Assembly (NCBI RefSeq): GCF_009711125.1
Contig: NZ_WMIB01000028.1
Coordinates: forward strand, 1-44,321
Length of the DNA: 44,321 nt
Direction: 5' to 3'
Source: Metabacillus mangrovi
GTDB lineage: Bacteria; Bacillota; Bacilli; Bacillales; Bacillaceae
Shown here: piece after piece, positions 7,503 to 14,616 of the stretch
How the letters are laid out: the number at the start of each line of letters is the position of its first letter
How positions within the stretch are numbered: position 1 is the stretch's first letter
Made by a program: the position numbers and the translations under genes
Notes under the pieces: generated by a model
What the model was told of the DNA's origin: nothing
Database searches by the model: none
Seen by the model: the letters and a program-made list of their open reading frames with translations, nothing else

Positions 7503-9305
7503 ATGTGTGGAATTGTAGGTTACATTGGACAGATTGATTCAAAGGAAATTTTGCTGAAAGGCCTTGAGAAGCTTGAGTACCGCGGATATGACTCCGCAGG
7601 GATCGCGCTTTCAGGCGCAGAAGGCGTTACGGTCTTTAAAGAAAAGGGCCGCATTGCGGATCTTCGTTCAATTGTGGATTCAAGTGTGACGGCACCGGTT
7701 GGAATCGGTCACACACGCTGGGCAACACATGGTGAGCCAAGCCGCGTAAACGCGCATCCTCACCAAAGTGCTTCTTCACGCCTTACATTGGTTCATAACG
7801 GCGTAATTGAGAACTATGTCCAGCTGAAAAAGGAATTCCTTGCAGACGTAGAGCTGCAAAGTGAAACGGATACAGAAGTTGTGGTCCAGGTGATCGAAAA
7901 AATGATGGATCAAGGTTCAACTGTGGAAGAAGCTTTCCGTCAGACCCTTTCCATCCTTAAAGGATCTTATGCGATTGGCCTTCTGGACAATCAGGATCCG
8001 GATACAATCTATGTAGCGAAAAACAAAAGCCCGCTGCTGGTCGGTCTTGGAGAAGGCTTTAACGTAATTGCGTCTGACGCAATGGCCATGCTTCAAGTTA
8101 CAAACCAGTACGTAGAGCTGATGGATAAAGAAATGGTCATTGTTACCCGCGAGCAGGCGGTTATCAAAACGCTTACTGGAGAAGTGGTTGAACGTGCTCC
8201 ATACACAGCAGAAATCGATGCAAGCGATATAGAAAAAGGAACATACCCTCACTACATGTTGAAAGAAACAGACGAGCAGCCGCTTGTTCTGCGCAAGATT
8301 ATTCAGAAGTACCAAAACGAAGACGGCAAGCTTGTGATCGATCAGGACATCACAGATGCGATCGATCAGTCTGACCGTATTTACATCGTGGCATGCGGAA
8401 CAAGCTACCATGCTGGACTTGTTGGCAAACAGTTCATCGAGCAATGGGCAAAAACACCGGTAGAGGTTCACGTAGCGAGCGAGTTCTCCTATAACATGCC
8501 TTTGCTGTCTGAAAAGCCGCTGTTCATCTTCATCTCTCAAAGCGGAGAGACTGCAGACAGCCGTGCCGTTCTTGTTCAGATTAAAGAGCTGGGCCACAAA
8601 GCCCTTACTATCACAAACGTTCCGGGATCCACGCTGTCACGTGAAGCGGATTACACGCTTCTGCTGCATGCCGGTCCTGAGATTGCAGTAGCTTCTACAA
8701 AAGCCTATACAGCACAGCTTGCTGTCCTTGCCATCACCGCAGCCGTAACAGCGGAAGTAAAAGGCCATGAGCTTGACCTTGATCTTGTAAAAGAGCTTGG
8801 AATCGCTGCAAACGCAATGGAAGCCCTTTGCGACCAGAAAGAAGAGATGGAGTACATCGCACGCGAGTACCTGTCTACAACTCGCAACGCTTTCTTCATC
8901 GGCCGTGCGGTTGACTACTATGTAGGTCTTGAAGGCGCACTGAAGCTGAAAGAAATCTCCTACATCCAGGCAGAAGGCTTTGCCGGAGGAGAGCTGAAAC
9001 ACGGTACGATCGCACTGATCGAGCAAGGCACACCGGTTATCGCGCTTGCTACACAGGAGCACGTAAACCTGAGCATTCGCGGTAACGTAAAGGAAGTCGC
9101 TGCCCGTGGAGCGAACCCTTGCATCATCTCTGCAAAAGGCCTGGACCAGGAAGACGACCGTTTCGTCCTTCCGGAAGTACACGAAGCCCTATCACCGCTA
9201 GCATCTGTTATCCCGCTTCAGCTGATCGCCTACTATGCAGCACTGCACAGAGGCTGTGACGTAGATAAGCCGCGTAACCTTGCTAAGAGTGTGACGGTGG
9301 AGTAA
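7503..9305 (+). CDS. glmS: Glutamine--fructose-6-phosphate aminotransferase (isomerizing) GlmS
   Basis: It makes glucosamine-6-phosphate from fructose-6-phosphate and glutamine, the first committed step to UDP-GlcNAc. The 600-residue protein starts MCGIVGYIG, so Cys2 is the glutaminase nucleophile. The amidotransferase loop (GHTRWATHG) and two SIS sugar-isomerase domains follow ([20 protein letters not shown]), ending in KSVTVE. The ATG at 7503 is preceded by GGGAGG; an earlier in-frame GTG at 7425 would add 26 unrelated residues. Expression is controlled by the leader ribozyme. The 3' end of glmS is the known recognition region for TnsD of Tn7, and a Tn7-type end lies 24 bp after the stop codon. 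Confidence 0.97.
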   Translation: MCGIVGYIGQIDSKEILLKGLEKLEYRGYDSAGIALSGAEGVTVFKEKGRIADLRSIVDSSVTAPVGIGHTRWATHGEPSRVNAHPHQSASSRLTLVHNGVIENYVQLKKEFLADVELQSETDTEVVVQVIEKMMDQGSTVEEAFRQTLSILKGSYAIGLLDNQDPDTIYVAKNKSPLLVGLGEGFNVIASDAMAMLQVTNQYVELMDKEMVIVTREQAVIKTLTGEVVERAPYTAEIDASDIEKGTYPHYMLKETDEQPLVLRKIIQKYQNEDGKLVIDQDITDAIDQSDRIYIVACGTSYHAGLVGKQFIEQWAKTPVEVHVASEFSYNMPLLSEKPLFIFISQSGETADSRAVLVQIKELGHKALTITNVPGSTLSREADYTLLLHAGPEIAVASTKAYTAQLAVLAITAAVTAEVKGHELDLDLVKELGIAANAMEALCDQKEEMEYIAREYLSTTRNAFFIGRAVDYYVGLEGALKLKEISYIQAEGFAGGELKHGTIALIEQGTPVIALATQEHVNLSIRGNVKEVAARGANPCIISAKGLDQEDDRFVLPEVHEALSPLASVIPLQLIAYYAALHRGCDVDKPRNLAKSVTVE

Positions 9306-9336
9306 GAGAGTATTGCAGCCGAAAACATATGTTAAA

Positions 9337-9415
9337 TGACAACAAAGTTGGTAACTTGACAACAAAGTCGGTAACTTGACAACAAAGTTGGTAACTTAAC
9401 AACAAAGTTGGTAAC
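9337..9415 (+). repeat. Four contiguous 20-bp repeats (TnsB-like sites, right end)
   Basis: TGACAACAAAGTTGGTAAC recurs at 9337, 9357 (G to C-type change giving AAGTCGG), 9377 and 9397 (TAAC instead of TGAC), at an exact 20-bp period. The outermost copy is part of the terminal inverted repeat. Confidence 0.85.
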
Positions 9416-9446
9416 TGCAAGGGTTAGTATAAGATGAAAAAATTTA

Positions 9447-9476
9447 AAAGCGGCAGTTTATGCCGCTTTTTTTTAT
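9447..9476 (+). terminator. Terminator inside the Tn7-type element, facing away from glmS
   Basis: AAAGCGGCA/TGCCGCTTT with a GTTTA loop region and eight T residues. It is positioned to stop glmS read-through entering the insert. Confidence 0.85.
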
Positions 9477-9477
9477 A

Positions 9478-9630
9478 ATGGCAAAGGGAGCAAAGGAAGT
9501 GTACATTTTGTATGTTTCTAATGTTAGAAAGTCTTTGAAAGAGTTATCTGAAAAAGATTATAACGATGCTATTTCCGCCCATAACGCCATCAGTCTCGGG
9601 GAGGCATATGCCCCGTTTATTGTTTGCTGA
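9478..9630 (+). CDS. Short hypothetical frame (50 aa), doubtful
   Basis: An ATG-to-TGA frame reads MAKGAKEVYILYVSNVRKSL and ends EAYAPFIVC. The start lies immediately after the T run of the preceding terminator and has no upstream ribosome site, so translation is doubtful. It may be the tail of a decayed gene. The residue composition looks protein-like, but no family is recognised. Confidence 0.2.
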   Translation: MAKGAKEVYILYVSNVRKSLKELSEKDYNDAISAHNAISLGEAYAPFIVC

Positions 9631-9687
9631 AACATTGACATGTGTTGAAAAACCGGTAGGGTGCTGTATATAGCTGGCTTCACAATG

Positions 9688-9716
9688 TAAAAAGCTACGG
9701 AAACCGTAGCTTTTAT
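9688..9716 (-). terminator. Terminator of the 98-aa gene
   Basis: Read on the minus strand, AAAAGCTACGG and CCGTAGCTTTTT form a 10-bp stem with a TTTC loop and a T run. It overlaps the last bases of the gene ending at 9713. Confidence 0.85.
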
Positions 9717-10009
9717 TTATATTCTAATTCGTCTTTAAATTTATATACTTGCCATTTGTAATTCATGGTAGAAATATAGTCCCGAATCACTACAAAGTCA
9801 CCTGTTTTAGTTTTAATAAAGTATGTATTTTCTCCTTTATAATCTATTGAAGTAATATTATAGTCTTTAAATTCTTTTGATAAATTTGGATCTGTTATAA
9901 TATTATCAGCAAATATACTACTCGTTATCTTATATGGACCGAATAATAATATCCCCATTATTAGTATTACAAAAAATGCAACTATTATTTTCATTGGTGT
10001 GATTTTCAT
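9713..10009 (-). CDS. Hypothetical single-span membrane-anchored protein (98 aa), Tn7-type cargo
   Basis: The protein starts MKITPMKIIVAFFVILIMGILLFG, so residues 7-24 form one membrane segment or uncleaved signal anchor. A polar C-terminal domain of about 70 residues (IDYKGENTYFIKTKTGDFVVIRD) would face outside. GAGAGGAGA lies at the right distance before the ATG, and a strong terminator follows, so it looks like a complete, expressed monocistronic gene. It is clearly more AT-rich than the core genes around it. No family is recognised; small exported cargo proteins of this shape can be immunity or envelope proteins, but nothing here proves that. Confidence 0.65.
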   Translation of the reverse strand: MKITPMKIIVAFFVILIMGILLFGPYKITSSIFADNIITDPNLSKEFKDYNITSIDYKGENTYFIKTKTGDFVVIRDYISTMNYKWQVYKFKDELEYK

Positions 10010-10096
10010 TTTTAATCTCTCCTCTCAATGTAATCAAACAGTATAATTTATTTCCAGAATTGTCAATATCTGTTGTAGATTTGAATTGAAGTTTGA

Positions 10097-10249
10097 TTAG
10101 AAATAGCAAGGGATTACAAGGCTATCACAAGAGATGGTGGGGAAGCTCGTGATATGTGGGAAAATAACTGGATGATTTCAGAAGATATTTATATTGAAGA
10201 ACTTAGCCCTCTAGAAAGAGCTGACCTAGTAGTTAATAGAACTACATAA
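10097..10249 (+). pseudogene. C-terminal relic, possibly of a nucleoside/uridine kinase-like P-loop protein
   Basis: A frame open from a TGA at 10094 to TAA at 10249 encodes about 50 residues with no start or ribosome site. It ends MISEDIYIEELSPLERADLV and then VNRTT. The pattern W..E..YI..L.P.ERADLVV resembles the C-terminal helix of small uridine-kinase-like ATPases. This is a recollection of the family, not a search result. A terminator follows directly, as expected for the genuine 3' end of a gene whose front part has been lost. Confidence 0.45.
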
Positions 10250-10261
10250 GACAATAATTCT

Positions 10262-10300
10262 AAATATAACTCCGTTCGAATGGAAGTTATATTTTTTTCT
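10262..10300 (+). terminator. Terminator following the kinase-like relic
   Basis: ATATAACT/AGTTATAT arms enclose CCGTTCGAATGG, and seven T residues follow. Confidence 0.8.
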
Positions 10301-10620
10301 GAAAATCAACATTTAACGTTAACAAAGCCTTAAACAAAGAAAAGTATTGTTTAGTTGTCATTCTTATTAATAAGACCTTATATGCTGAAGCATTATCAGT
10401 TGTTTACTCAATTTCACGTGGTCTAAGGCTTTGAGCCATAAATTATTACAACTAGTCATGAAAGTATGATTAGGACTGATAAAGTTTAACTTATCGTAAA
10501 AAGGCTTAGAGATATGTTTTTCTCTAAGCCTTTTCTGTATACTGAATTAGCAATAGGGATTTGTTGTAAAATACTATCGATTAAAATTCAATGCTCTATA
10601 GCGAAGGGGATTAGTGGCTT
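10301..10620. other. Gene-free AT-rich stretch inside the Tn7-type element
   Basis: No frame with a plausible start and ribosome site was seen on either strand. The only structure is the hairpin at 10497-10537. Confidence 0.5.
10497..10537 (-). terminator. Bidirectional terminator downstream of the 214-aa gene
   Basis: AAAAAGGCTTAGAGA and TCTCTAAGCCTTTT form a long stem with A and T flanks usable on both strands. It lies about 85 bp beyond the 3' end of the minus-strand gene at 10621. Confidence 0.8.
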
Positions 10621-11265
10621 TTAATAAATGTACTTAATTAAAAAATTTGGATCAGACTGATAGAAAAAAGTTACTACTGTCATACCATTAGAAAAGGTTT
10701 GAGATTGATCATCGATAATGTTCCCTACAAGGTCTTTACCTTCGGTAGCTTCAGAATGTAATCTCACCCCTGCTGGCAATACAGTTGTAAACCTAACAGT
10801 TCCCGCAGGCATATCAAAGCCTCTAAATGGAAGGGTTTGATATATGCTGAAATGATCGTCTACAGGGTCTCTATAAATAGAATACTCATAACTTAGGTGA
10901 TATACATTGGGGCCAATAGGCTTTAATTTAATTGGCTGCATGTATAAACTTGCTAAGCCCAAAGCCATATCAGTTCGTATCCCTTCAGCTGATCCGTTTG
11001 CTACTTGCAGTGCATAGTCTTGCACTTCTCTTACTATGGTGGATTTTGGTATTGGCCCAAACTCAAACTTACCTTCTTTAAATATTCGTAAGTCTTCATC
11101 GGGAATTTTTTCCATACTCGGGACTAAAAATTCTTCATTCTCAGGAAATGTAGACTCTAGCTGAAAATAAGTTTCTACTCTAGCGGTATCATACACCTGG
11201 CCGTATCTAGATGTTGGCGTTACAGTTATGACTGTATCCTGCATCAAGCACTTCCAATTATCCAT
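10621..11265 (-). CDS. Hypothetical soluble protein (214 aa), Tn7-type cargo
   Basis: The start is set at the ATG at 11265 (MDNWKCLMQDTVITV) because GGAGGAGATCT precedes it. An upstream in-frame start would add 23 residues without a ribosome site. There is no signal peptide or membrane segment. The protein is rich in beta-strand-like stretches (NVYHLSYEYSIYRD, TVRFTTVLPAG, MTVVTFFYQSD) with a run of Pro/Gly turns, suggesting an all-beta fold. No catalytic motif or known family is recognised. It follows the 45-aa frame at 11367 on the same strand and is the largest gene of the element, so it may be what selection maintains. Confidence 0.6.
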   Translation of the reverse strand: MDNWKCLMQDTVITVTPTSRYGQVYDTARVETYFQLESTFPENEEFLVPSMEKIPDEDLRIFKEGKFEFGPIPKSTIVREVQDYALQVANGSAEGIRTDMALGLASLYMQPIKLKPIGPNVYHLSYEYSIYRDPVDDHFSIYQTLPFRGFDMPAGTVRFTTVLPAGVRLHSEATEGKDLVGNIIDDQSQTFSNGMTVVTFFYQSDPNFLIKYIY

Positions 11266-11366
11266 TAGATCTCCTCCTACCCCTCTAATACATAATACAA
11301 CATATATGTAAAAATTATCTACTTTTAGTATCAATCATTTTAACTTTTAACAAAAATCACCTATAC

Positions 11367-11504
11367 CTACGAGGTGTACATACTAGAAAGAAAAGCTTCA
11401 AAATATTTTTCGCCGTTAATTGTATTAGGTTGTTTTGATCTATTTTTTACATAATAATCCTTAGGGAGAATATTCACTAAACTATCCAAAACTTTTAAGG
11501 GCAT
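11367..11504 (-). CDS. Small hypothetical protein (45 aa), Tn7-type cargo
   Basis: The ATG at 11504 is preceded by AGGATAGATGA and opens MPLKVLDSLVNILPKDYYVK, ending YFEAFLSSMYTS. It starts 12 bp inside the innermost left-end repeat and lies on the same strand as the 214-aa gene, about 100 bp upstream of it. The composition is protein-like but no family is recognised. It could also be the N-terminal remnant of a larger gene. Confidence 0.35.
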   Translation of the reverse strand: MPLKVLDSLVNILPKDYYVKNRSKQPNTINGEKYFEAFLSSMYTS

Positions 11505-11516
11505 TCATCTATCCTA

Positions 11517-11636
11517 GTTACCAACTTTGTTGTCACGCTCAAAAAACGTTGGTTACCGACTTAGTTTTCTGTTCAAGGAATCACACAGCGAAGCAATGCG
11601 GGTTTAAAGATAAAATAGTGACCGACTTAGTTGTCA
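11517..11636 (-). repeat. Three dispersed inverted repeats (TnsB-like sites, left end)
   Basis: Copies of GTTACCAACTTTGTTGTCA, the complement of the 9337 repeat, lie at 11517-11535 (exact), 11552-11570 (about 15 of 19) and 11618-11636 (GTGACCGACTTAGTTGTCA). The spacings are uneven, in contrast to the contiguous array at the other end. Confidence 0.8.
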
Positions 11637-11691
11637 TTTAACACCTTGGTTGATTTATATATCCGGACCTAGGAAAACTCCTGGGGACAAC

Positions 11692-11730
11692 AAAGCCACT
11701 GACACTTACGTCAGTGGCTTTCTTTTGTTA
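11692..11730 (+). terminator. Terminator just outside the element, probably the displaced glmS terminator
   Basis: AAAGCCACTGAC/GTCAGTGGCTTT forms a 12-bp stem with an ACTTAC loop and TCTTTTGTT tail, 49 bp beyond the element end. No gene precedes it on the plus strand except glmS across the insert, so it is best explained as the terminator of glmS before insertion. Confidence 0.7.
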
Positions 11731-11878
11731 TTTTGGTTTGCACCACATCTGTCCGGTTCATGTCCGGTATACAAAATAAGCTTTGAATCCTGCTGCCATG
11801 CTCTTGAGAGCAGGAGAGACAGTGGCAATGGAGAGAGTTGCAATTATTGTCAGACAAAGTGATTTGAATTTTATCCGA

Positions 11879-12023
11879 TTACTTCTTTTCCTTTTGATTG
11901 GATAAGACGAGAGCAACGCCCGAAAGCAGAACCAGTACGACAAGAAGGGATTATGTCGGAAAACGGATCCAATAGCAGAAAACCAGAAAACACGATAAAG
12001 ATAAACGCCAGGGTCCTGTTCAT
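11879..12023 (-). pseudogene. Frameshifted small two-span membrane protein
   Basis: The ATG at 12023 opens MNRTLAFIFIVFSGFLLLDP, one hydrophobic segment. Removing one C from a CCC run near 11965 restores a second segment LLVVLVLLSGVALVLSNQKE and a natural stop (TAA, 11879-11881), giving a 47-residue two-span protein. As written, the frame loses its second span. No convincing ribosome site lies close to the ATG. A sequencing error would also explain it. Confidence 0.4.
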
Positions 12024-12113
12024 CTCTGGGGAATGGTCAAACTCCTATTATGAAAACAATTCGTTAAATTCATTCCATTTCCCTCTGCCGCAATACGAAA
12101 TATAACTTAATTG

Positions 12114-12269
12114 TTAATGAGGCCTTGCGAGATAAACAGCAAAAAGAATGAGGAAGACTCCAAACACTATGAGAAACTTATATAAAAAGGTGCGTTTCCT
12201 GCGAGAAACACCAAGTACGGTAAAGAATAGGCCGAGTATGAATGACATGATCATGATATAAAATCCCAT
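12114..12269 (-). CDS. Small two-span membrane protein (51 aa)
   Basis: The ATG at 12269 follows AGAAAGGAAAG at good spacing. The product MGFYIMIMSFILGLFFTVLG, a basic loop VSRRKRTFLYK, then FLIVFGVFLILFAVYLARPH shows two membrane helices with positive residues between them. It lies just upstream of the similar frameshifted frame at 11879-12023, so the two may be paralogous or operonic. No named family is recognised. Confidence 0.55.
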   Translation of the reverse strand: MGFYIMIMSFILGLFFTVLGVSRRKRTFLYKFLIVFGVFLILFAVYLARPH

Positions 12270-12293
12270 TTTATTCTTTCCTTTCTAAAATAA

Positions 12294-12443
12294 TCATTCG
12301 TTCATGACGATTGGCTAGTCACTGGAACAACAGCAGCAGTAAATTCTTTATTCCTATCAAAAACCGATATTGCTTTATTTTCTAAGGCTCAAGGCGCGGT
12401 TGGTTCATCTGATTACATTCTCCAAGCCATTCCCCTTCATTAA
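12294..12443 (+). pseudogene. Possible C-terminal gene relic (49 codons)
   Basis: A frame open between an in-frame TAA at 12291 and TAA at 12443 reads SFVHDDWLVTGTTAAVNSLF, then SDYILQAIPLH. It has no start codon or ribosome site of its own. It converges on the XRE gene at 12447. The family is not recognised and chance is possible. Confidence 0.25.
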
Positions 12444-12446
12444 TGT

Positions 12447-12656
12447 TCAATCTTCACTTCTATATTCAAGAATATCACCAGGTTGACATTCTAAAGCCTT
12501 GCATATTGCTTCTAAAGTAGAAAACCTAATGGCTTTTGCCTTTCCGTTTTTCAGTATAGAAAGGTTAGACATTGTGATTCCAACTTTCTCCGTTAGTTCT
12601 GATACACTCATTTTTCTTTTAGCAAGCATTACATCAATGTTAATGATTATCGCCAT
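12447..12656 (-). CDS. Small XRE-family regulator, YozG-like
   Basis: The 69-residue protein is essentially one helix-turn-helix domain: MLAKRKMSVSELTEKVGITM (first helices), then SNLSILKNGKAKAIRFSTLEAICKALECQPGDIL, which is the Cro/CI-type C-terminal signature. It would bind DNA as a dimer. GAGGTGG precedes the ATG, which lies 9 bp after the stop of the DUF2975 gene, so the two are co-transcribed from the promoter at 13170. In Bacillus the pairing of this regulator type with a DUF2975 membrane protein (YozG/YoaS) is common. The target is unknown, probably its own promoter. Confidence 0.85.
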   Translation of the reverse strand: MAIIINIDVMLAKRKMSVSELTEKVGITMSNLSILKNGKAKAIRFSTLEAICKALECQPGDILEYRSED

Positions 12657-12665
12657 ATGACCACC

Positions 12666-13142
12666 TCATACCGTTAACTCATTTTCCGATTTTAGTTCAA
12701 TTGCGCGTCTTAAAAGTTCTTGGAGAATGGCAGAAAAAACGGCAATCACAAGTGAAGCAAAAATGATGACCAACCCCATAAGGGCAATTCCAGGGTGCAA
12801 AGCATTAAGAACTGTCAAAATGATCATCCCTATTACATATAAAACGATAATGGCTATTGCACAATTCCTTATAGATCCGAGAGATTGTACAGATAAATCG
12901 GTAAAGGCATCCTTTCCTTTTATATAATTCAAAATTTTTAAGGCTTGGTATAAAGCCAGGAAAAATGGAATGGCTGTTAAATATAACCCCATAAGAACTG
13001 GCATTTTCAAATAAGCATATTCAGGGTACGTCACTGCAGTCTCTCTCGCCAAGTTTGGTAAGTAAAATACACATAATGAAAGGATGGTAAGACCGATGAT
13101 AAAGATGGTTCCTTTCAAAAAAGTAGTTTTACGTGGTTTCAC
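12666..13142 (-). CDS. DUF2975 membrane protein, YoaS-like
   Basis: The 158-residue protein has four predicted spans (GTIFIIGLTILSLCVFYL, LMGLYLTAIPFFLALY, CAIAIIVLYVIGMIILTV, LMGLVIIFASLVIAVFSAI) and the conserved ending LQELLRRAIELKSENELTV. The start is placed at the GTG at 13142 (MKPRKTTFLKG) because GGCGGAGGG lies 7 bp upstream of it, whereas an ATG at 13160 has no ribosome site. It forms an operon with the XRE regulator. In this two-gene type the membrane protein may sense a signal or antagonise the regulator, but its function is not established. Confidence 0.8.
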   Translation of the reverse strand: MKPRKTTFLKGTIFIIGLTILSLCVFYLPNLARETAVTYPEYAYLKMPVLMGLYLTAIPFFLALYQALKILNYIKGKDAFTDLSVQSLGSIRNCAIAIIVLYVIGMIILTVLNALHPGIALMGLVIIFASLVIAVFSAILQELLRRAIELKSENELTV

Positions 13143-13169
13143 AAGTAATCCCTCCGCCATTTTTTGTTA

Positions 13170-13198
13170 ATTATAATGTATTATTTGTTGTTTATCAA
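13170..13198 (-). promoter_or_regulatory. Sigma-A promoter with operator-like palindrome for the DUF2975-XRE operon
   Basis: On the minus strand TTGATA (13193-13198), a 17-bp spacer and TATAAT (13170-13175) form a near-consensus promoter. The palindrome ATAAATATTTAT at its -35 edge (about 13199-13210) is a plausible site for autoregulation by the XRE protein. Confidence 0.75.
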
Positions 13199-13338
13199 TA
13201 AATATTTATTGTTTATTTTTGGTGCTAATGCAAATTCCTTTTTGGGAATTTTTTTATAACTGCGTTATCCTCTAATTCATAAAAACAACAGTTCAGGAAA
13301 ATCTAACAGAAACAGGCAGAAAGAAAGGATGGGAACAT

Positions 13339-13596
13339 GTGAAAGATACGCTTGATGCCCTTGAACAGTTTTTTCGTGAACATTTGGCGCCGCCTCATAA
13401 GATTCCTTCTGTTGAGCCTGAGGAGGAGGGGTTCCGGGCTTTGGTGGAAATCATTGAAGAGAAGGACTACATGCGGAAGTTTGCGCGGGATGAGATGGTG
13501 GGCGTGTACGATGTGAGGTTAAACAGCGAGAACGAGGTCATCTCGTACTCGAGACGGTATTTGAAGCACAGGGGAGATACGGGACAGTGGATATGA
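13339..13596 (+). CDS. gvpO: Gas vesicle protein GvpO
   Basis: The 85-residue protein has the GvpO core: a polar N-terminus, then GFRALVEIIEEKDY (W/F-x-x-x-VE-I-E motif) and DEMVGVYDVRLNSENEVISY with the terminal R-R-Y. The start is GTG with AAAGGATGGG upstream. Its last codons overlap the ATG of gvpF/L (ATGA type), indicating translational coupling. In haloarchaea GvpO is required for gas vesicle formation and affects gvp expression; its exact role in Bacillus is not known. It is the first gene of a five-gene gvp unit. I saw no strong promoter immediately upstream. Confidence 0.8.
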   Translation: MKDTLDALEQFFREHLAPPHKIPSVEPEEEGFRALVEIIEEKDYMRKFARDEMVGVYDVRLNSENEVISYSRRYLKHRGDTGQWI

Positions 13597-14321
13597 ACAC
13601 TGACAAAGGGCTGTACGTTTTTTGCATCACATCAGGACCGGACTTTTCCGGCAGAAGCATTTACTTCGACGGAATGGATCGCGAGCTGCTGGTTATCCCG
13701 TATAACGATTTGTTTTTGGCGGCTGCCGAGGTTCCGCTCCTGCTTCGGCCATCCAAAGAGAATCTTCTTTTGCATCAAAAGGTCATTACCTTTCTTATGG
13801 AGGAAAGAGAGGCAGTCTTTCCGTTCAGCTTCGGCCACATCGTCCAGTCTGTAAAACAGGCGGAGAGCCTCCTCAAGCGGCTTTACCCGGAGCTTCAGCA
13901 CATGCTACCGTCTCTGAGAGGGAGGATCGAAGTAGGATTGAAGGTGATCGGAAAGAAGGAATGGCTCCTTCAGAAGCTGGAACAAGCAGTGCTGCCTATC
14001 CAGAGCCCTTCTTACAAGGAGCGGATTAAGCAGGGGGAGCTGGCGGAACGCTTTTTCCTATCGCTACGGAATCAATTTGCGGAAAGCATCCACCAAAAAC
14101 TACATCAGGCTGCAGAAGATTCCAAACAGAATGGTATGTTAACAGAGACGATGCTGCTGAACGGCTCCTATCTTATCAAAAGAGAGCAGGAAGGCTCCTT
14201 TGATGAGCTTGTTGCAGAGCTGTACGAACGTTTCAAAGATCAGGCTGACTTTATCTACACAGGTCCGTGGCCGCCCTATAACTTCGTTCAGCTTCACCTG
14301 AAGGCAGAAAAAAGCTCATGA
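13593..14321 (+). CDS. Gas vesicle accessory protein GvpF/GvpL
   Basis: The 242-residue protein starts MNTDKGLYVFCI, the GvpF/L N-terminal strand, and keeps the pattern VLPFSFG-like FPFSFGHIV and GRIEVGLKVIGKKEWL. It ends TGPWPPYNFV, the diagnostic C-terminal GPWPPY-F of the family. GvpF/L proteins bind GvpA and act at nucleation of the gas vesicle shell. The ATG at 13593 is favoured over GTG at 13587 by family alignment. Only one F/L gene is present, whereas B. megaterium has separate gvpF and gvpL. Start and stop overlap the neighbouring genes by 4 bp. Confidence 0.9.
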   Translation: MNTDKGLYVFCITSGPDFSGRSIYFDGMDRELLVIPYNDLFLAAAEVPLLLRPSKENLLLHQKVITFLMEEREAVFPFSFGHIVQSVKQAESLLKRLYPELQHMLPSLRGRIEVGLKVIGKKEWLLQKLEQAVLPIQSPSYKERIKQGELAERFFLSLRNQFAESIHQKLHQAAEDSKQNGMLTETMLLNGSYLIKREQEGSFDELVAELYERFKDQADFIYTGPWPPYNFVQLHLKAEKSS

Positions 14322-14566
14322 TGTTTTTGCCGCTGAAGCTGCTGCTGCTCGCCGCTGAAAATGTGAAGGAAGAAGCAGACAAGGAGCTGTACGATATCGG
14401 GGTCATTCAAAAAAACCTGCTGCTGCTAGAGCTTAAATTTGAAAGAAATGAACTTTCTGAAGAGGAATACAGGTCGCAGTATGAGGAGTGGCTCAGAAGA
14501 TATGAGTGTGTCAAAGAGATGGAAAGACGAGAGTGGGACAGGCTGCTGGATGATGGACCTGTTTAA
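14318..14566 (+). CDS. gvpG: Gas vesicle protein GvpG
   Basis: The 82-residue protein opens with a hydrophobic stretch (MMFLPLKLLLLAAENVKEEA) followed by a charged helix. IQKNLLLLELKFERNELSEEEYRSQYEEWLRR is the typical GvpG L-x-x-L-E-x-x-x-x-x-G/E-x-x-x-EEY pattern. It overlaps gvpF/L by an ATGA junction. GvpG is a small accessory protein essential for gas vesicle assembly in several organisms. Confidence 0.85.
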   Translation: MMFLPLKLLLLAAENVKEEADKELYDIGVIQKNLLLLELKFERNELSEEEYRSQYEEWLRRYECVKEMERREWDRLLDDGPV

Positions 14567-14616
14567 AGTCCAGGTGCAGGATAGAATCAATATACATAGA
14601 GGGGACTGTATGCAAG

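Larger units (their letters stand above)
9330..11643. mobile_element. Transposase-less Tn7-type element in the glmS attachment site
   Basis: The 2,314-bp segment begins TGTTAAATGACAAC and ends with the inverted match GTTGTCATTTAACA. The outer 23 bp agree except at two positions. The glmS-proximal end holds four head-to-tail copies of a 20-bp repeat, and the far end holds three spaced inverted copies. This matches the Tn7 right end (four contiguous TnsB sites) and left end (three dispersed sites), with the right end next to glmS as in Tn7. The distance of 24 bp from the glmS stop matches attTn7 use. No tnsA-E gene is present; the cargo is a few AT-rich hypothetical and broken genes. The flanking 5-mers (ACATA, CCTTG) are not a target duplication, so one flank has probably been rearranged, or the element is old. 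Confidence 0.75.

Noticed and set aside
7917-9182. Minus-strand open frames inside glmS (226 and 181 aa)
   Set aside because: They lie entirely inside a highly conserved gene, lack ribosome sites and are Cys/His-rich in the manner of antisense frames.
9337-9415. Looks like a small CRISPR array (four regular repeats)
   Set aside because: The repeats are contiguous at a 20-bp period with no spacers, and inverted copies exist at 11517-11636. No cas gene is present. It fits transposon-end binding sites.
9325-11648. A 5-bp target duplication for the Tn7-type element
   Set aside because: The flanks ACATA and CCTTG do not match, so a duplication is not claimed.
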